NCBI RefSeq assembly: GCF_001556865.1 | Contig: NZ_LSJY01000112.1 | Span: forward strand, 32,924 to 96,923 | Source: Sphingobium sp. CCH11-B1 | GTDB lineage: Bacteria; Pseudomonadota; Alphaproteobacteria; Sphingomonadales; Sphingomonadaceae | DNA: 64,000 bases | Direction of reading: 5' to 3' | Part shown: positions 35,259 through 44,211 of the stretch, in pieces | Layout: every line of letters starts with the position of its first letter | Numbering within the stretch: the first letter of the stretch is position 1 | Notes under the pieces: generated by a model | What the model was told of the DNA's origin: nothing | Databases searched by the model: none | The model's input: the letters and a program-made list of their open reading frames with translations, nothing else | Made by a program: the position numbers and the translations under genes

Positions 35259-36841
35259 TGGCGATGCAAACCGTTTCCGGCCGGCACGGCATGACGACCG
35301 CGCCTCATTATCTTGCCGCAGAGGCCGGGCGCGAGGTGCTGCGCGACGGCGGTAACGCGGTGGAAGCCTGTGTCGCGATCGCGGCGACGCTGGCTGTCGT
35401 CTACCCGCATATGACCGGGATAGGCGGCGACGGCTTCTGGCTCATCGCCGAGCCGGACGGCCGCGTGCGCGGCATCCATGGCTGCGGCGGCGCAGCGATG
35501 AAGGCCGATCTGTCGCTCTACGCGGGGATGAACGCTGTGCCGACGCGCGGCCCGCTGGCGGCCAATACGGTTGCAGGAACCATATCCGGCTGGGAGGCGG
35601 CACTGGTGGGCAGCGGCGGGACGATGCCGCTCGACCGCCTGCTACGCGACGCCATCGCCCATGCCAGGGCGGGCATAGCTGTGACGAAGGGCGGCGCCGG
35701 CATCGCAGCAGCCAAGGGCGGGGAACTGCGCGCGCAGCCGGGGGCGTATCGCGCGATCTTTGAGCCGGGAGGCCGGCCTTTGATTGAAGGCGACATACTG
35801 AAACAGCCTGCCCTAGCTGACACCCTGGAACGGCTGGCGGCCGATGGCCTGGCGGGTTTCTACACCGGCGCTCTGGCCGCCGACATTGTCGCCGATCTGG
35901 AAGCGCTGGGCAGCCCGGTCTCCGCTGCCGATCTTGCTGCACATGACGCCTTCCTCGCGACGCCGCTTAAAACCCGGATCAGCGGCGCGACCCTTTATAA
36001 CAGCGCGCCGCCGACGCAGGGCTTCGCCTCGCTCCTGATCCTCGCCCTGTTCGATCGGCTGAAGGCCGGGAGCGCCGACGGCTTCGATCATGTGCATGGC
36101 CTGATCGAGGCGACCAAGCAGGCTTTCCTGCTGCGCGACGCCCATGTCGGTGACCCCGCCTTCCACGATTATGACTATCAGGGGCTGCTGGACGATCCGG
36201 GCGCGCTCGACAGTCTGGCCGCGAAGATCGATCCGGCCCACGCCTTGTCATGGCCGCCGCCGCCGCAATGGGGCGACACCTGCTGGTTCGCGGCGGCGGA
36301 CGGCGAGGGGCGCGTCGTCAGCTGCATCCAGTCGACCTATTTCGAGTTCGGCTCGGGCGTCGTGCTGCCGCGGACCGGCATCACCTGGCAGAACAGAGGC
36401 TCCAGCTTTCGCCTCGCGCCGGGCGGCTGGAACGCGCTCAAGCCCGGTCGCAAGCCCTTCCACACCCTCAACCCCGCGCTTGCCAGGTTCGACGACGGCC
36501 GCGTCATGGCCTATGGCACTATGGGTGGCGAAGGGCAGCCGCAGACGCAGGCGGCGCTCTTCACTCGCTACGCCCGCTTCGCGGTCGACCTGCAACAGGC
36601 GATCAGCGCGCCCCGCTGGCTGCTTGGCCGTACCTGGGGCGAGGAGAGCACCACGCTGAAACTGGAAGATGGTTTCGATGAGCGGCTCTATTCTGATCTC
36701 GCCATCGCGGGTCATGATGTCGAGCGCGTCGGGCCGCTGACCGCGACCATGGGTCATGCCGGCGCGATCGTGCGGCATTCCGATGGAAGGCTGGACGGTG
36801 CAACGGATCCGCGCAGCGACGGCGCGGTGGCGGCATGGTGA
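35258..36841 (+). CDS. hpxW: Oxamate amidohydrolase-like protein (HpxW, gamma-glutamyltransferase fold)
   Basis: A 527-residue Ntn-hydrolase of the gamma-glutamyltransferase superfamily. N-terminal GMTTAPHYLAAEAGREVLRD and YPHMTGIGGDGFWLI are family features. The predicted autoprocessing/nucleophile Thr is in WGDTCWFAAADGEGR (Thr about 341), giving large and small chains. HpxW of Klebsiella hydrolyses oxamate to oxalate plus ammonia, and gene context (hpxX, hpxY, hpxZ, aminotransferase) points to the same role. The ATG at 35258 overlaps the preceding stop by one base (TGATG); the frame open back to 35054 lies inside the previous gene. Confidence 0.87.
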   Translation: MAMQTVSGRHGMTTAPHYLAAEAGREVLRDGGNAVEACVAIAATLAVVYPHMTGIGGDGFWLIAEPDGRVRGIHGCGGAAMKADLSLYAGMNAVPTRGPLAANTVAGTISGWEAALVGSGGTMPLDRLLRDAIAHARAGIAVTKGGAGIAAAKGGELRAQPGAYRAIFEPGGRPLIEGDILKQPALADTLERLAADGLAGFYTGALAADIVADLEALGSPVSAADLAAHDAFLATPLKTRISGATLYNSAPPTQGFASLLILALFDRLKAGSADGFDHVHGLIEATKQAFLLRDAHVGDPAFHDYDYQGLLDDPGALDSLAAKIDPAHALSWPPPPQWGDTCWFAAADGEGRVVSCIQSTYFEFGSGVVLPRTGITWQNRGSSFRLAPGGWNALKPGRKPFHTLNPALARFDDGRVMAYGTMGGEGQPQTQAALFTRYARFAVDLQQAISAPRWLLGRTWGEESTTLKLEDGFDERLYSDLAIAGHDVERVGPLTATMGHAGAIVRHSDGRLDGATDPRSDGAVAAW

Positions 36842-38124
36842 GTGGTGGCGTACGGGCAGTGGCGCGCTGTGACGCGCTGGGCGTCGCGCCCTATAGCGAC
36901 ATGGAGGGCGGGCTGTTCCGGGCCTATCTGACCCCGGCCTATGCGGCAGCGCAAGGCGCGCTGGCCGGCTGGATGGAGGAAGCAGGCATGAGCGTCCGGG
37001 TCGATCCGGCCGCCAATCTCATCGGACGGTATGAGGGGCTGATCGCCGATGCGCCGCCGCTGCTGATCGGCAGCCATCTGGACAGCGTGAAGGATGGGGG
37101 GCGCTATGACGGGCCGCTCGGCATCATGCTTGGCGTGGAAGCGGTGGATGCACTGCACCGGGCGGGAAAGCGGATGCCATTCCCGGTCGAGGTCATCGCC
37201 TTCGGTGACGAAGAAGGATCGCGCTTTCCCGCCGCCATGCTGACCAGCCGCGCGGTGGCGGGCGTGCTGGAGGCAGAAGCGCTGGATGTGGTGGACGGCG
37301 ATGGGGTGCCGTTGGAAGATGCCCTTTCCCTCCATCGTGATGCCAGTGAAGGCTGGCATCTCTCTTCCCCTGCCATGTCCGCCTTCGCTGGCATGACGCG
37401 ATTTCTGGAGGCGCGCCGAGCCGCACCGCTCGCCTATCTCGAAGCGCATATCGAGCAAGGCCCGGTTCTCGAGGCGGAGGGGCTGGCCGTCGGCACCGTC
37501 ACAGGCATCGCTGCGCAGTTGCGCTACCAGGCGGTCGTCACCGGCCAGGCCAACCATGCCGGCACCACCACTATGACGCTGCGCCGCGACGCGCTGGCGG
37601 GCGCCGCGGAGATGCTGCTGGCGATCGAACGAATCGCGAAGAATGACGCTTCCGATCTCGTCGCCACGGTCGGCCGGATCGAGGTGCTGCCGGCTGCGTC
37701 CAATGTCATCCCCGGCGAAGCGCGCTTCACTATTGATATCCGCTCCGGCGATCCCGCCCGCCGCGACCGCGCCGCCGGGCAGATCCTCGCCGCACTTGAA
37801 GGCATCGCCCGTGCGCGCGGGCTGACGCTCTCGGTCGATCTCATCCACGACCTGCCGGCCAGCCCCAGCGCGACCGAACTCATGGACATGATGGACGCGG
37901 CGATAGCCGACGCCGGCCAGCCGCCCTTTCGCCTCGTGTCCGGAGCGGGGCATGACGCGATGGTCATGGCTGCGCTTTGTCCGACCGGCATGCTGTTCAT
38001 CCGGTGCAGGGACGGCGTCAGCCACAATCCTGCCGAACATGTCGATCCCGCTGACGCCGAAATCGCGCTACAGGTGATGCTGGGCTTCATCGATCGACTG
38101 GGAGGTTCTTTTGCCGCTGCCTGA
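36835..38124 (+). CDS. allC: Allantoate amidohydrolase (M20 family)
   Basis: A 429-residue metal-dependent amidohydrolase of the M20/hydantoinase-carbamoylase group. It hydrolyses allantoate to ureidoglycine, carbon dioxide and ammonia. Metal and catalytic motifs are IGSHLDSVKDGGRYDGPLG, FGDEEGSRF, YLEAHIEQGPVLE and GAGHDAMVMA. N-carbamoyl-amino-acid hydrolases look similar, but the neighbouring PuuE allantoinase and ureidoglycine aminotransferase make allantoate the likely substrate. It overlaps hpxW by 7 nt. Confidence 0.9.
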   Translation: MVSGGVRAVARCDALGVAPYSDMEGGLFRAYLTPAYAAAQGALAGWMEEAGMSVRVDPAANLIGRYEGLIADAPPLLIGSHLDSVKDGGRYDGPLGIMLGVEAVDALHRAGKRMPFPVEVIAFGDEEGSRFPAAMLTSRAVAGVLEAEALDVVDGDGVPLEDALSLHRDASEGWHLSSPAMSAFAGMTRFLEARRAAPLAYLEAHIEQGPVLEAEGLAVGTVTGIAAQLRYQAVVTGQANHAGTTTMTLRRDALAGAAEMLLAIERIAKNDASDLVATVGRIEVLPAASNVIPGEARFTIDIRSGDPARRDRAAGQILAALEGIARARGLTLSVDLIHDLPASPSATELMDMMDAAIADAGQPPFRLVSGAGHDAMVMAALCPTGMLFIRCRDGVSHNPAEHVDPADAEIALQVMLGFIDRLGGSFAAA

Positions 38125-39349
38125 CCCGACGTTCTTCGGCGACATCGACCCGCCGCAGCGCCTGCTGATGGGGCCGGGGCCGGTCAACGCGCATCCCCGC
38201 GTGCTGCGCGCCATGTCCGCGGACCTTCTTGGTCAGTTCGATCCCGAAATGACCGGTTATATGAACCAGGTCATGGCGCTCTATCGCCCGATCTTCGGCA
38301 CCGACAATCGGTGGACCATGCTGATCGATGGCACCGCGCGCGCGGCAATAGAGGCGTCGCTCATCAGTCTCGTCACCCCCGGCGACACCGTGCTGGTGGT
38401 CAATTTCGGCCGCTTCGGGCTGCTGCTTCAGGAGATATTGGCGCGGATCGGCGCGATCGTCGTAACCGTGGATGCCCCCTGGGGCGAAACGGTGCCGTTG
38501 GACGCCATCGCCGCCGCAGTCGAACGGGTGGGGCCGAAGATCGTCGCGACCGTGCACGGCGATACCTCAACCACGATGGCGCAGCCGCTCGATGGCGTGG
38601 GCGAACTTGCCCACGCCGCCGGCGCGCTGCTCTATGTCGATGCGACCGCCACCATCGGCGGCATGGAAATGGCGAGCGACCGCTGGGGCGCGGATATCGT
38701 GACGGGCGGGCTTCAGAAATGCCTCGGCGGCCCTTCCGGCTCGGCACCGATCACTATTTCGGACCGCGCCGCAGACCATATCTTCAACCGCCGCCACGTC
38801 GAAGCCGGCATAAGGGCGGCAGGGACGATGGACGGCGCGGGGGCGCGCATCGGGTCCAACTATTTCGATCTCGCCATGATCATGGACTATTGGAGCGAAA
38901 AGCGCCTCAACCACCATACCGAGGCGACGTCGATGCTCTACGCCGCGCGGGAATGTGCCCGGATCATGCTGGGGGAAGGTCTGGAGGCACGCTGTGCCCG
39001 TCATGCGCGCGCCGGCCGCGCGGTGACGGCGGGGCTGCGCGCCATGGGGCTGACCGTCTTTGGCGACGATGCCCATCGCATGACCAATGTGACCGGGGTT
39101 TATATCCCGGCCGACGTCGATGGGGAACGCATCCGCACGATGATGCGCGAGGCGTTCGAGATCGAGATCGGCACGGCGTTCGGTCCGCTCGCCGGCAAGA
39201 TTTGGCGGATCGGCGCGATGGGCTACAATGCCGCCCGGCACAAAGCGCTGATCACGCTCGGCGCGCTGGAAGCCTGCCTGCGCCGCGAGGGGCACAGTCT
39301 GCCGGCGGGCGCGGCAGTGGACGCCGCCATGGAGGCGTGGGAGGGATGA
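38111..39349 (+). CDS. hpxJ: (S)-Ureidoglycine-glyoxylate aminotransferase-like, class V
   Basis: A 412-residue PLP-dependent class V aminotransferase (alanine-glyoxylate/PucG type). Motifs: RLLMGPGPVNAHPRVLRAM at the N-terminus, YVDATATIGGMEM, and the PLP lysine in GGLQKCLGGPSGSAP. In purine loci this enzyme moves the amino group of ureidoglycine to glyoxylate, giving oxalurate and glycine, the entry to the HpxWXYZ branch. The start is a TTG at 38111 behind a strong GGAGG; it overlaps allC by 14 nt. Confidence 0.88.
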   Translation: MPLPDPTFFGDIDPPQRLLMGPGPVNAHPRVLRAMSADLLGQFDPEMTGYMNQVMALYRPIFGTDNRWTMLIDGTARAAIEASLISLVTPGDTVLVVNFGRFGLLLQEILARIGAIVVTVDAPWGETVPLDAIAAAVERVGPKIVATVHGDTSTTMAQPLDGVGELAHAAGALLYVDATATIGGMEMASDRWGADIVTGGLQKCLGGPSGSAPITISDRAADHIFNRRHVEAGIRAAGTMDGAGARIGSNYFDLAMIMDYWSEKRLNHHTEATSMLYAARECARIMLGEGLEARCARHARAGRAVTAGLRAMGLTVFGDDAHRMTNVTGVYIPADVDGERIRTMMREAFEIEIGTAFGPLAGKIWRIGAMGYNAARHKALITLGALEACLRREGHSLPAGAAVDAAMEAWEG

Positions 39350-40215
39350 GCCGCGACCTCATCGGCTTTGGCGCCAGTCCGCCCGATCCGCGCTGGCCCG
39401 GCGGCGCGCGGGTCGCCGTGCAATTCGTGATCAATTATGAGGAAGGCGCGGAAAATTCGGTTCTAAACGGCGACGCGCGGTCGGAAGCCTTCCTGTCCGA
39501 AATGGTCGGCGCGGCCAGCCACCCGGATCGGGCGATGGCGATGGAAAGCCTCTACGAATATGGCAGCCGCGCCGGCTTCTGGCGGCTGCACCGGCTGTTC
39601 ACCGACCGGGAACTGCCGGTAACCGTCTTCGGCGTGGCGAGCGCGATGGCGATGAACCCGGAAGCGGTCGAGGCGATGCTGCGCGCCGATTGGGAGATCG
39701 CGAGCCATGGATTTCGGTGGATCGACTATCAATATGTGCCAGAGGATGTGGAGCGGGAGCATATCGCGCAGGCGATCGCCCTCCATAAGCAGCTGACCGG
39801 CGCGCGCCCGCTGGGTTGGTATCAGGGGCGCACATCACCCAACACCGCGCGGCTGGTGCGTGAGGAGGGCGGCTTCCTCTACGACGCGGACAGCTATGCC
39901 GATGACCTGCCCTATTACAGCCAGGGCCAGTTGATCGTCCCCTACACGCTCGACGCCAACGACATGAAGATGGTGGCCTATAACGGCTTTACCGAAGGCG
40001 AGCAGTTTTTCCGCTATCTGCGCGACACGTTCGACCAGTTGCGCGAGGAAGGCGGGCGAATGATGTCGGTCGGCCTGCATGGTCGCATCGCTGGACGCCC
40101 CGCCCGCGCCCGCGCCCTTGCCCGCTTCCTCGACCACGTCATCACCAGCGGTGACGCCTGGGTCGCGCGCCGCATCGATATCGCCCGCCACTGGATGGAG
40201 GTCCACCCTTTATGA
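39346..40215 (+). CDS. puuE: Allantoinase PuuE (NodB-fold)
   Basis: A 289-residue metal-independent allantoinase related to polysaccharide deacetylases but specific for purine loci. Typical segments are VAVQFVINYEEGAENS, WEIASHGFRWIDYQ, PLGWYQGRTSPNT and MMSVGLHGRIAGRPAR. It opens the allantoin ring to allantoate. The ATG overlaps the aminotransferase stop (ATGA). No second (AllB-type) allantoinase is present. Confidence 0.92.
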   Translation: MSRDLIGFGASPPDPRWPGGARVAVQFVINYEEGAENSVLNGDARSEAFLSEMVGAASHPDRAMAMESLYEYGSRAGFWRLHRLFTDRELPVTVFGVASAMAMNPEAVEAMLRADWEIASHGFRWIDYQYVPEDVEREHIAQAIALHKQLTGARPLGWYQGRTSPNTARLVREEGGFLYDADSYADDLPYYSQGQLIVPYTLDANDMKMVAYNGFTEGEQFFRYLRDTFDQLREEGGRMMSVGLHGRIAGRPARARALARFLDHVITSGDAWVARRIDIARHWMEVHPL

Positions 40216-40592
40216 CTATCGACGATCCGATCCTGCTGAAGGAAATCACGGCCGCTTTCCAAGAATATGAGCGCGCGCTGATGGAGGATGATATTCCAGC
40301 GATGGACGCCCTGTTCCACGACGCGCCCACGACCAACCGCTACGGCGTGGGCGAAGTGCTTTATGGCATCGAAGAGATACGCGAATTTCGCAAAGGCCGC
40401 GGCGGATCGCCACAGCGCCGCTTGGGCAGGGTGGCGATCACGGTCTATGGCGATTCCTTCGCCACGGCGGATGCCGAATTCTTTCGGGAGAATAGCGATC
40501 GGCGCGGTCGCCAGACCCAGAGCTGGGTCAAGTTCGCGGACGGTTGGAAAGTGGTGTCCGCCCATGTGTCCCTGGAAGGGAACACGCATTGA
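40212..40592 (+). CDS. hpxZ: HpxZ/AtzH-like protein (DUF3225)
   Basis: A 126-residue protein with an NTF2/SnoaL-like cone fold: LLKEITAAFQEYERALMEDD, LFHDAPTTNRYGVGE and QSWVKFADGWKVVSAHVS. HpxZ is part of the enterobacterial oxalurate gene set, and AtzH, a relative from cyanuric acid catabolism, deamidates 1,3-dicarboxyurea. Its exact role here is unknown; acting on an unstable carbamoyl product of the HpxXY amidase is plausible. It overlaps both neighbours by 4 nt. Confidence 0.87.
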   Translation: MTIDDPILLKEITAAFQEYERALMEDDIPAMDALFHDAPTTNRYGVGEVLYGIEEIREFRKGRGGSPQRRLGRVAITVYGDSFATADAEFFRENSDRRGRQTQSWVKFADGWKVVSAHVSLEGNTH

Positions 40593-41038
40593 CGGCTTTG
40601 TTCGAACATAGTCCCTGGGTCGAGGCGCGCGCCGATGCGCTGCCTTCGTCCGGTGACCGCCACGCCGATCTGATGGCGGTCCTGTCTGCGGCGACCCCTG
40701 ACGAGCAGTTGGCGTTGATCCGCGCGCACCCGGAACTGGCGGGCAAGGCGGCAATCGACCGGACCCTGACCGATGCCTCCGCGGCCGAACAGGCCTCCGC
40801 CGGGCTGGATCGACTCACGCCGGAGGAGTTTGCGCGTTTCCACGACCTCAATGCCGCCTATCGTGACCGCTTCGGCTTTCCCTTCATCATCTGCGTGCGG
40901 CTGACCGACAAGGCGGGGATTTTGGCGGCGATGGAAAACCGCCTGTCCAACGATCGCGACACCGAAATCGCGACTGCGCTCACGCAGATCGGGGAGATCG
41001 TGCGACTCCGGCTGATGGACAGGGAGGCGCAGGAATGA
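40589..41038 (+). CDS. uraD: OHCU decarboxylase
   Basis: A 149-residue 2-oxo-4-hydroxy-4-carboxy-5-ureidoimidazoline decarboxylase, which gives (S)-allantoin after 5-hydroxyisourate hydrolysis. Family motifs: LFEHSPWVEARA, ALIRAHPELAGKAA (catalytic His), EQASAGLDRLTPEE, and FGFPFIICV. The start is taken as TTG at 40589 with GGAAGGG about 8 nt upstream and a 4-nt overlap with hpxZ; an ATG at 40544 would extend it into hpxZ. Confidence 0.92.
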   Translation: MTALFEHSPWVEARADALPSSGDRHADLMAVLSAATPDEQLALIRAHPELAGKAAIDRTLTDASAAEQASAGLDRLTPEEFARFHDLNAAYRDRFGFPFIICVRLTDKAGILAAMENRLSNDRDTEIATALTQIGEIVRLRLMDREAQE

Positions 41039-42450
41039 CCGGCCTAGCCGCGCTGGAAGCGGAGCTTGCCCGCCAGCTTTCGCTGATCGGCTTTGGCGGC
41101 GCGGACTGGACGCGGCCGCGCGTCCATGCGGAGGGCCATGTCCATGACGTGGTCATCGTCGGCGGCGGGCAGAGCGGCCTCGCCGCGGCCTTCGGCCTGA
41201 TGCGCGAGCGCGTGTCCAATATCCTCGTCATCGACGAAGGCCCGGCGGGCTACGAAGGCCCCTGGGACACCTATGCACGGATGATCACGCTGCGAACGCC
41301 CAAGGATCTGAACCCGATCGATTTCGGCATCCCGGCCCTCACCTACCGTGCCTGGTGGGAAGCGCAGCATGGCCCGGCCGGCTGGGAAGCCGTGGACAAG
41401 ATCGCGCGCGGCGACTGGATGGACTATTTGCGCTGGTATCGGCGCGTACTGGGCCTGCCCGTCCGCAACAACACGCGCCTCACCGCGATCGAGCCGATCG
41501 GAGATGGCCTCCACAGACTGCTTGTCGAAGGGGAGGCCCCGCTGCTCGCGCGCAAGGTCGTGCTGGCGACCGGCATCCAGGGCGGCGGCGAATGGCACAC
41601 GCCGGCCATGGTCAAGAACGCCCTGCCCCGGCATCTCTACGCTCATACCAGCGAGCCGGTCGACTATGCCGCGCTGGCCGGCAAGAGCGTCGGCATATTG
41701 GGCGGCGGCGCGTCGGCATTCGACAACGCCAATGCCGCGCTGACGCTGGGCGTGGCGCAAGCGCATGTCTTCATCCGGCGCAAGCTGCTGCCGCGCATCA
41801 ACCCGATCCGCTTCATGGAGCGCGTCGGCTTCACCGGCCGCTACCCGGCGCTGTCGGACGCGGAAAAATATGCGGTGATGGCGAGCTTCCTCGGCCATAA
41901 CCAGCCGCCGACCAACGACACGTTCGAGCGCGCGGCGCGCTGGCCGGGTTTCGGCCTGCATCTGGGATCGCCCTGGACGGGGGTAGAGCATGTCGATGGC
42001 AAGGTGCGGGTGACGACGCCGCACGCGACGCATGATTTCGATTTCGTGGTTCTTTCGACCGGCCTCATCAGCGATCCCGGCCTGCGCCCCGAGCTTGCCG
42101 CCCTGTCGCCGCATATCGCCCGCTGGGCCGACCGCTTCACGCCGGCGGGCGACGCCAACGCGTTGATCGACGCGCATCCGTATCTCGGCCCCGGCTTCGA
42201 GTTGCTGCCGCGCACGTCCGAAGGCGAAGCCCTTCTGCACGGTTTGTTCGCCTTCAATTACTCCGCGCTCATCAGCCTCGGCCTTTCCGCCTCGGCGCTT
42301 TCGGGACTCCAGACCGCCTTGCCGCGTCTGGTGCGTGGGGTCACCGACCAGCTCTTCCTCGACGACCGGGACGCGCTGATCGCCGACCTCCTCGCCTATG
42401 ACGAGGCCGAATTCGTCGGCGAATGGCCGCGCAGGGAGGCGGCGGCATGA
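41035..42450 (+). CDS. FMO-like FAD/NAD(P)-binding oxidoreductase, candidate urate hydroxylase
   Basis: A 471-residue flavoprotein with two dinucleotide-binding loops: [17 protein letters not shown] (about 39-55, FAD) and [18 protein letters not shown] (about 219-236, NAD(P)H), plus an ATG motif at about 178. The layout is that of flavin-containing monooxygenases. It lies between uraD and uraH, and no uricase of the UaZ, HpxO or PuuD type is present in the window, so it is the best candidate for the urate-oxidising step. A FAD-dependent urate hydroxylase (HpyO) is known from Xanthomonas; I cannot test similarity to it here. Confidence 0.82.
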   Translation: MTGLAALEAELARQLSLIGFGGADWTRPRVHAEGHVHDVVIVGGGQSGLAAAFGLMRERVSNILVIDEGPAGYEGPWDTYARMITLRTPKDLNPIDFGIPALTYRAWWEAQHGPAGWEAVDKIARGDWMDYLRWYRRVLGLPVRNNTRLTAIEPIGDGLHRLLVEGEAPLLARKVVLATGIQGGGEWHTPAMVKNALPRHLYAHTSEPVDYAALAGKSVGILGGGASAFDNANAALTLGVAQAHVFIRRKLLPRINPIRFMERVGFTGRYPALSDAEKYAVMASFLGHNQPPTNDTFERAARWPGFGLHLGSPWTGVEHVDGKVRVTTPHATHDFDFVVLSTGLISDPGLRPELAALSPHIARWADRFTPAGDANALIDAHPYLGPGFELLPRTSEGEALLHGLFAFNYSALISLGLSASALSGLQTALPRLVRGVTDQLFLDDRDALIADLLAYDEAEFVGEWPRREAAA

Positions 42451-42779
42451 GCAGCCTGTCCACCCATGTTCTCGACACCGCGCATGGCTGTCCGGCGGCG
42501 GGCATCGCCCTGCGGCTGCTCGGCGGGGGCGGCGCGCTACTTTTCAGCGGCGTGACCGATGCCGACGGCCGCTGTCCCGGCCTGCCCGCGCTCGGCCCCG
42601 GCCGCTATGCGCTCAGTTTCTCGGTTGCCGACTATTTCCGCGCGCGTGGCGTCGATCTGCCCGATCCGCCCTTCCTCGACCTCGTGACGATCGACTTTGG
42701 CATCGCCGATGAGGACGGGCACTATCATGTGCCGCTGCTCGTCTCGCCCTTCGCCTACTCCACCTACAGGGGGAGCTGA
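42447..42779 (+). CDS. uraH: 5-Hydroxyisourate hydrolase (transthyretin-like)
   Basis: A 110-residue homotetrameric enzyme that opens 5-hydroxyisourate to OHCU. It carries both diagnostic ends: N-terminal [14 protein letters not shown] with the catalytic His, and the C-terminal [24 protein letters not shown] and [16 protein letters not shown] are also typical. The ATG overlaps the flavoprotein stop (ATGA), linking it with the candidate urate oxidase. Confidence 0.95.
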   Translation: MSSLSTHVLDTAHGCPAAGIALRLLGGGGALLFSGVTDADGRCPGLPALGPGRYALSFSVADYFRARGVDLPDPPFLDLVTIDFGIADEDGHYHVPLLVSPFAYSTYRGS

Positions 42780-42780
42780 C

Positions 42781-44211
42781 ATGGACGTGCGCTTCCTGCT
42801 CGATGGCGAGGTCGTGGAAATCGCCAATGTCGATCCCACCTCCACGTTGCTCGACCATCTTCGGTATCGCATGGGCCGCACGGGCACGAAAGAGGGATGC
42901 GCGGAAGGGGACTGCGGCGCCTGCACCGTGCTGGTCGGCGAACTGGAGGGGGAAGGGGTGCGATGGCGCTCGGTCAACGCCTGCATCACTTTCCTGCCCA
43001 TGCTGGATTGTCGGGCGCTGATGACTGTCGAGAGCCTGGCGGGCGCCGAGGGCGCGCTTACGCCGCTGCAACGCTGCATGGCGGCCAATGGCAGTTCGCA
43101 ATGCGGTTTCTGCACGCCGGGTTTCGTCATGTCGCTCCATGGCCGCTGCATCGGCGCGGTGGGCCATGATCTGCCGATCGCAGATGTGATCGCGGGCAAT
43201 CTCTGCCGCTGCACCGGCTATGGGCCGATCCTGGCGGCGGCGGAGGCAACCGGCTCGCTGACGCAAGACGATACCTCGGTGGCGCTGGCCCTTAGGCAGC
43301 TGCGTTCGTGCGAGACCGTCTCGGGCAGCCATGAAGGCCGGCAATGGTTCGCGCCCCGAACCATGGAGGCCTTGCTCGCGCTACTTTCGGAGCATCCCGA
43401 AGCACGCATGGTGGCCGGCGCGACCGATGTCGGGTTGTGGGTGACGAAGGGACTACGGACCCTCGACACGCTCATCTTTCTGGGCGACGTCGCCGAACTG
43501 CGGGAAATCGAGGAAGACGCCAGGGGTCTGCGGCTGGGAGCGGGCGTACGCTATGCCGACGCGCATGCGGCCTTCGCCCGGCTACACCCGGATCTTGGCG
43601 AACTGGTGCGCCGGATTGGCGGACTTCAGGTACGCAATGCCGGCACGATCGGCGGCAATATCGCCAATGGGTCCCCGATTGGCGACGGCCCGCCGGCGCT
43701 TATAGCCATGGGCGCGGAACTGACATTGCGCAGCCTTGAGGGGCGCCGGACGATGCCGCTGGAGGACTATTTCCTCGGTTATGGCAAGCAGGATCGCCGC
43801 CCGGGCGAATGCGTCGAAAGCATCTGGATACCCCGCCCCACAGAGAAGGCGGTGGTGCATATATCCAAGCTTTCTCGTCGGTTCGACAGCGATATTTCAG
43901 CGATCTGCGGCGCATTCAACCTCTCGGTCGAGGCCGGAACGATAACGCGCGCGCGCGTCGCCTTTGGCGGGATGGCCGGCACGCCGCACCGGGCGAGCGC
44001 GTGCGAAGCCGCGCTGACGGGCCAGCCCTTCATCCGCGCGACCCTGGAAAAGGCGGCCGACGCGCTGCGCGCCGACTACACCCCCCTCACCGACGTTCGG
44101 GGATCCTCCGAATATAGGCTGGAGGCTGCCGCCAACCTGCTGCTGCGCCTGTGGCATGGCGCGCAGGGCGACACCGTTTCGGTGCTGGACAGACTGGCTG
44201 CCCATGGCTGA
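42781..44211 (+). CDS. xdhA: Xanthine dehydrogenase small subunit (2x2Fe-2S, FAD)
   Basis: A 476-residue subunit. The first [2Fe-2S] cluster is in KEGCAEGDCGACTVLVGEL with NACITFLPML, and the second in SQCGFCTPGFVMSL with GNLCRCTGYGPI. The FAD domain follows, with MVAGATDVGLWVTKGLR and VRNAGTIGGNIANGSPIGDG, then the CO-dehydrogenase flavoprotein C-terminal domain. It passes electrons from the molybdenum subunit to NAD+. It starts one base after uraH. Confidence 0.95.
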   Translation: MDVRFLLDGEVVEIANVDPTSTLLDHLRYRMGRTGTKEGCAEGDCGACTVLVGELEGEGVRWRSVNACITFLPMLDCRALMTVESLAGAEGALTPLQRCMAANGSSQCGFCTPGFVMSLHGRCIGAVGHDLPIADVIAGNLCRCTGYGPILAAAEATGSLTQDDTSVALALRQLRSCETVSGSHEGRQWFAPRTMEALLALLSEHPEARMVAGATDVGLWVTKGLRTLDTLIFLGDVAELREIEEDARGLRLGAGVRYADAHAAFARLHPDLGELVRRIGGLQVRNAGTIGGNIANGSPIGDGPPALIAMGAELTLRSLEGRRTMPLEDYFLGYGKQDRRPGECVESIWIPRPTEKAVVHISKLSRRFDSDISAICGAFNLSVEAGTITRARVAFGGMAGTPHRASACEAALTGQPFIRATLEKAADALRADYTPLTDVRGSSEYRLEAAANLLLRLWHGAQGDTVSVLDRLAAHG

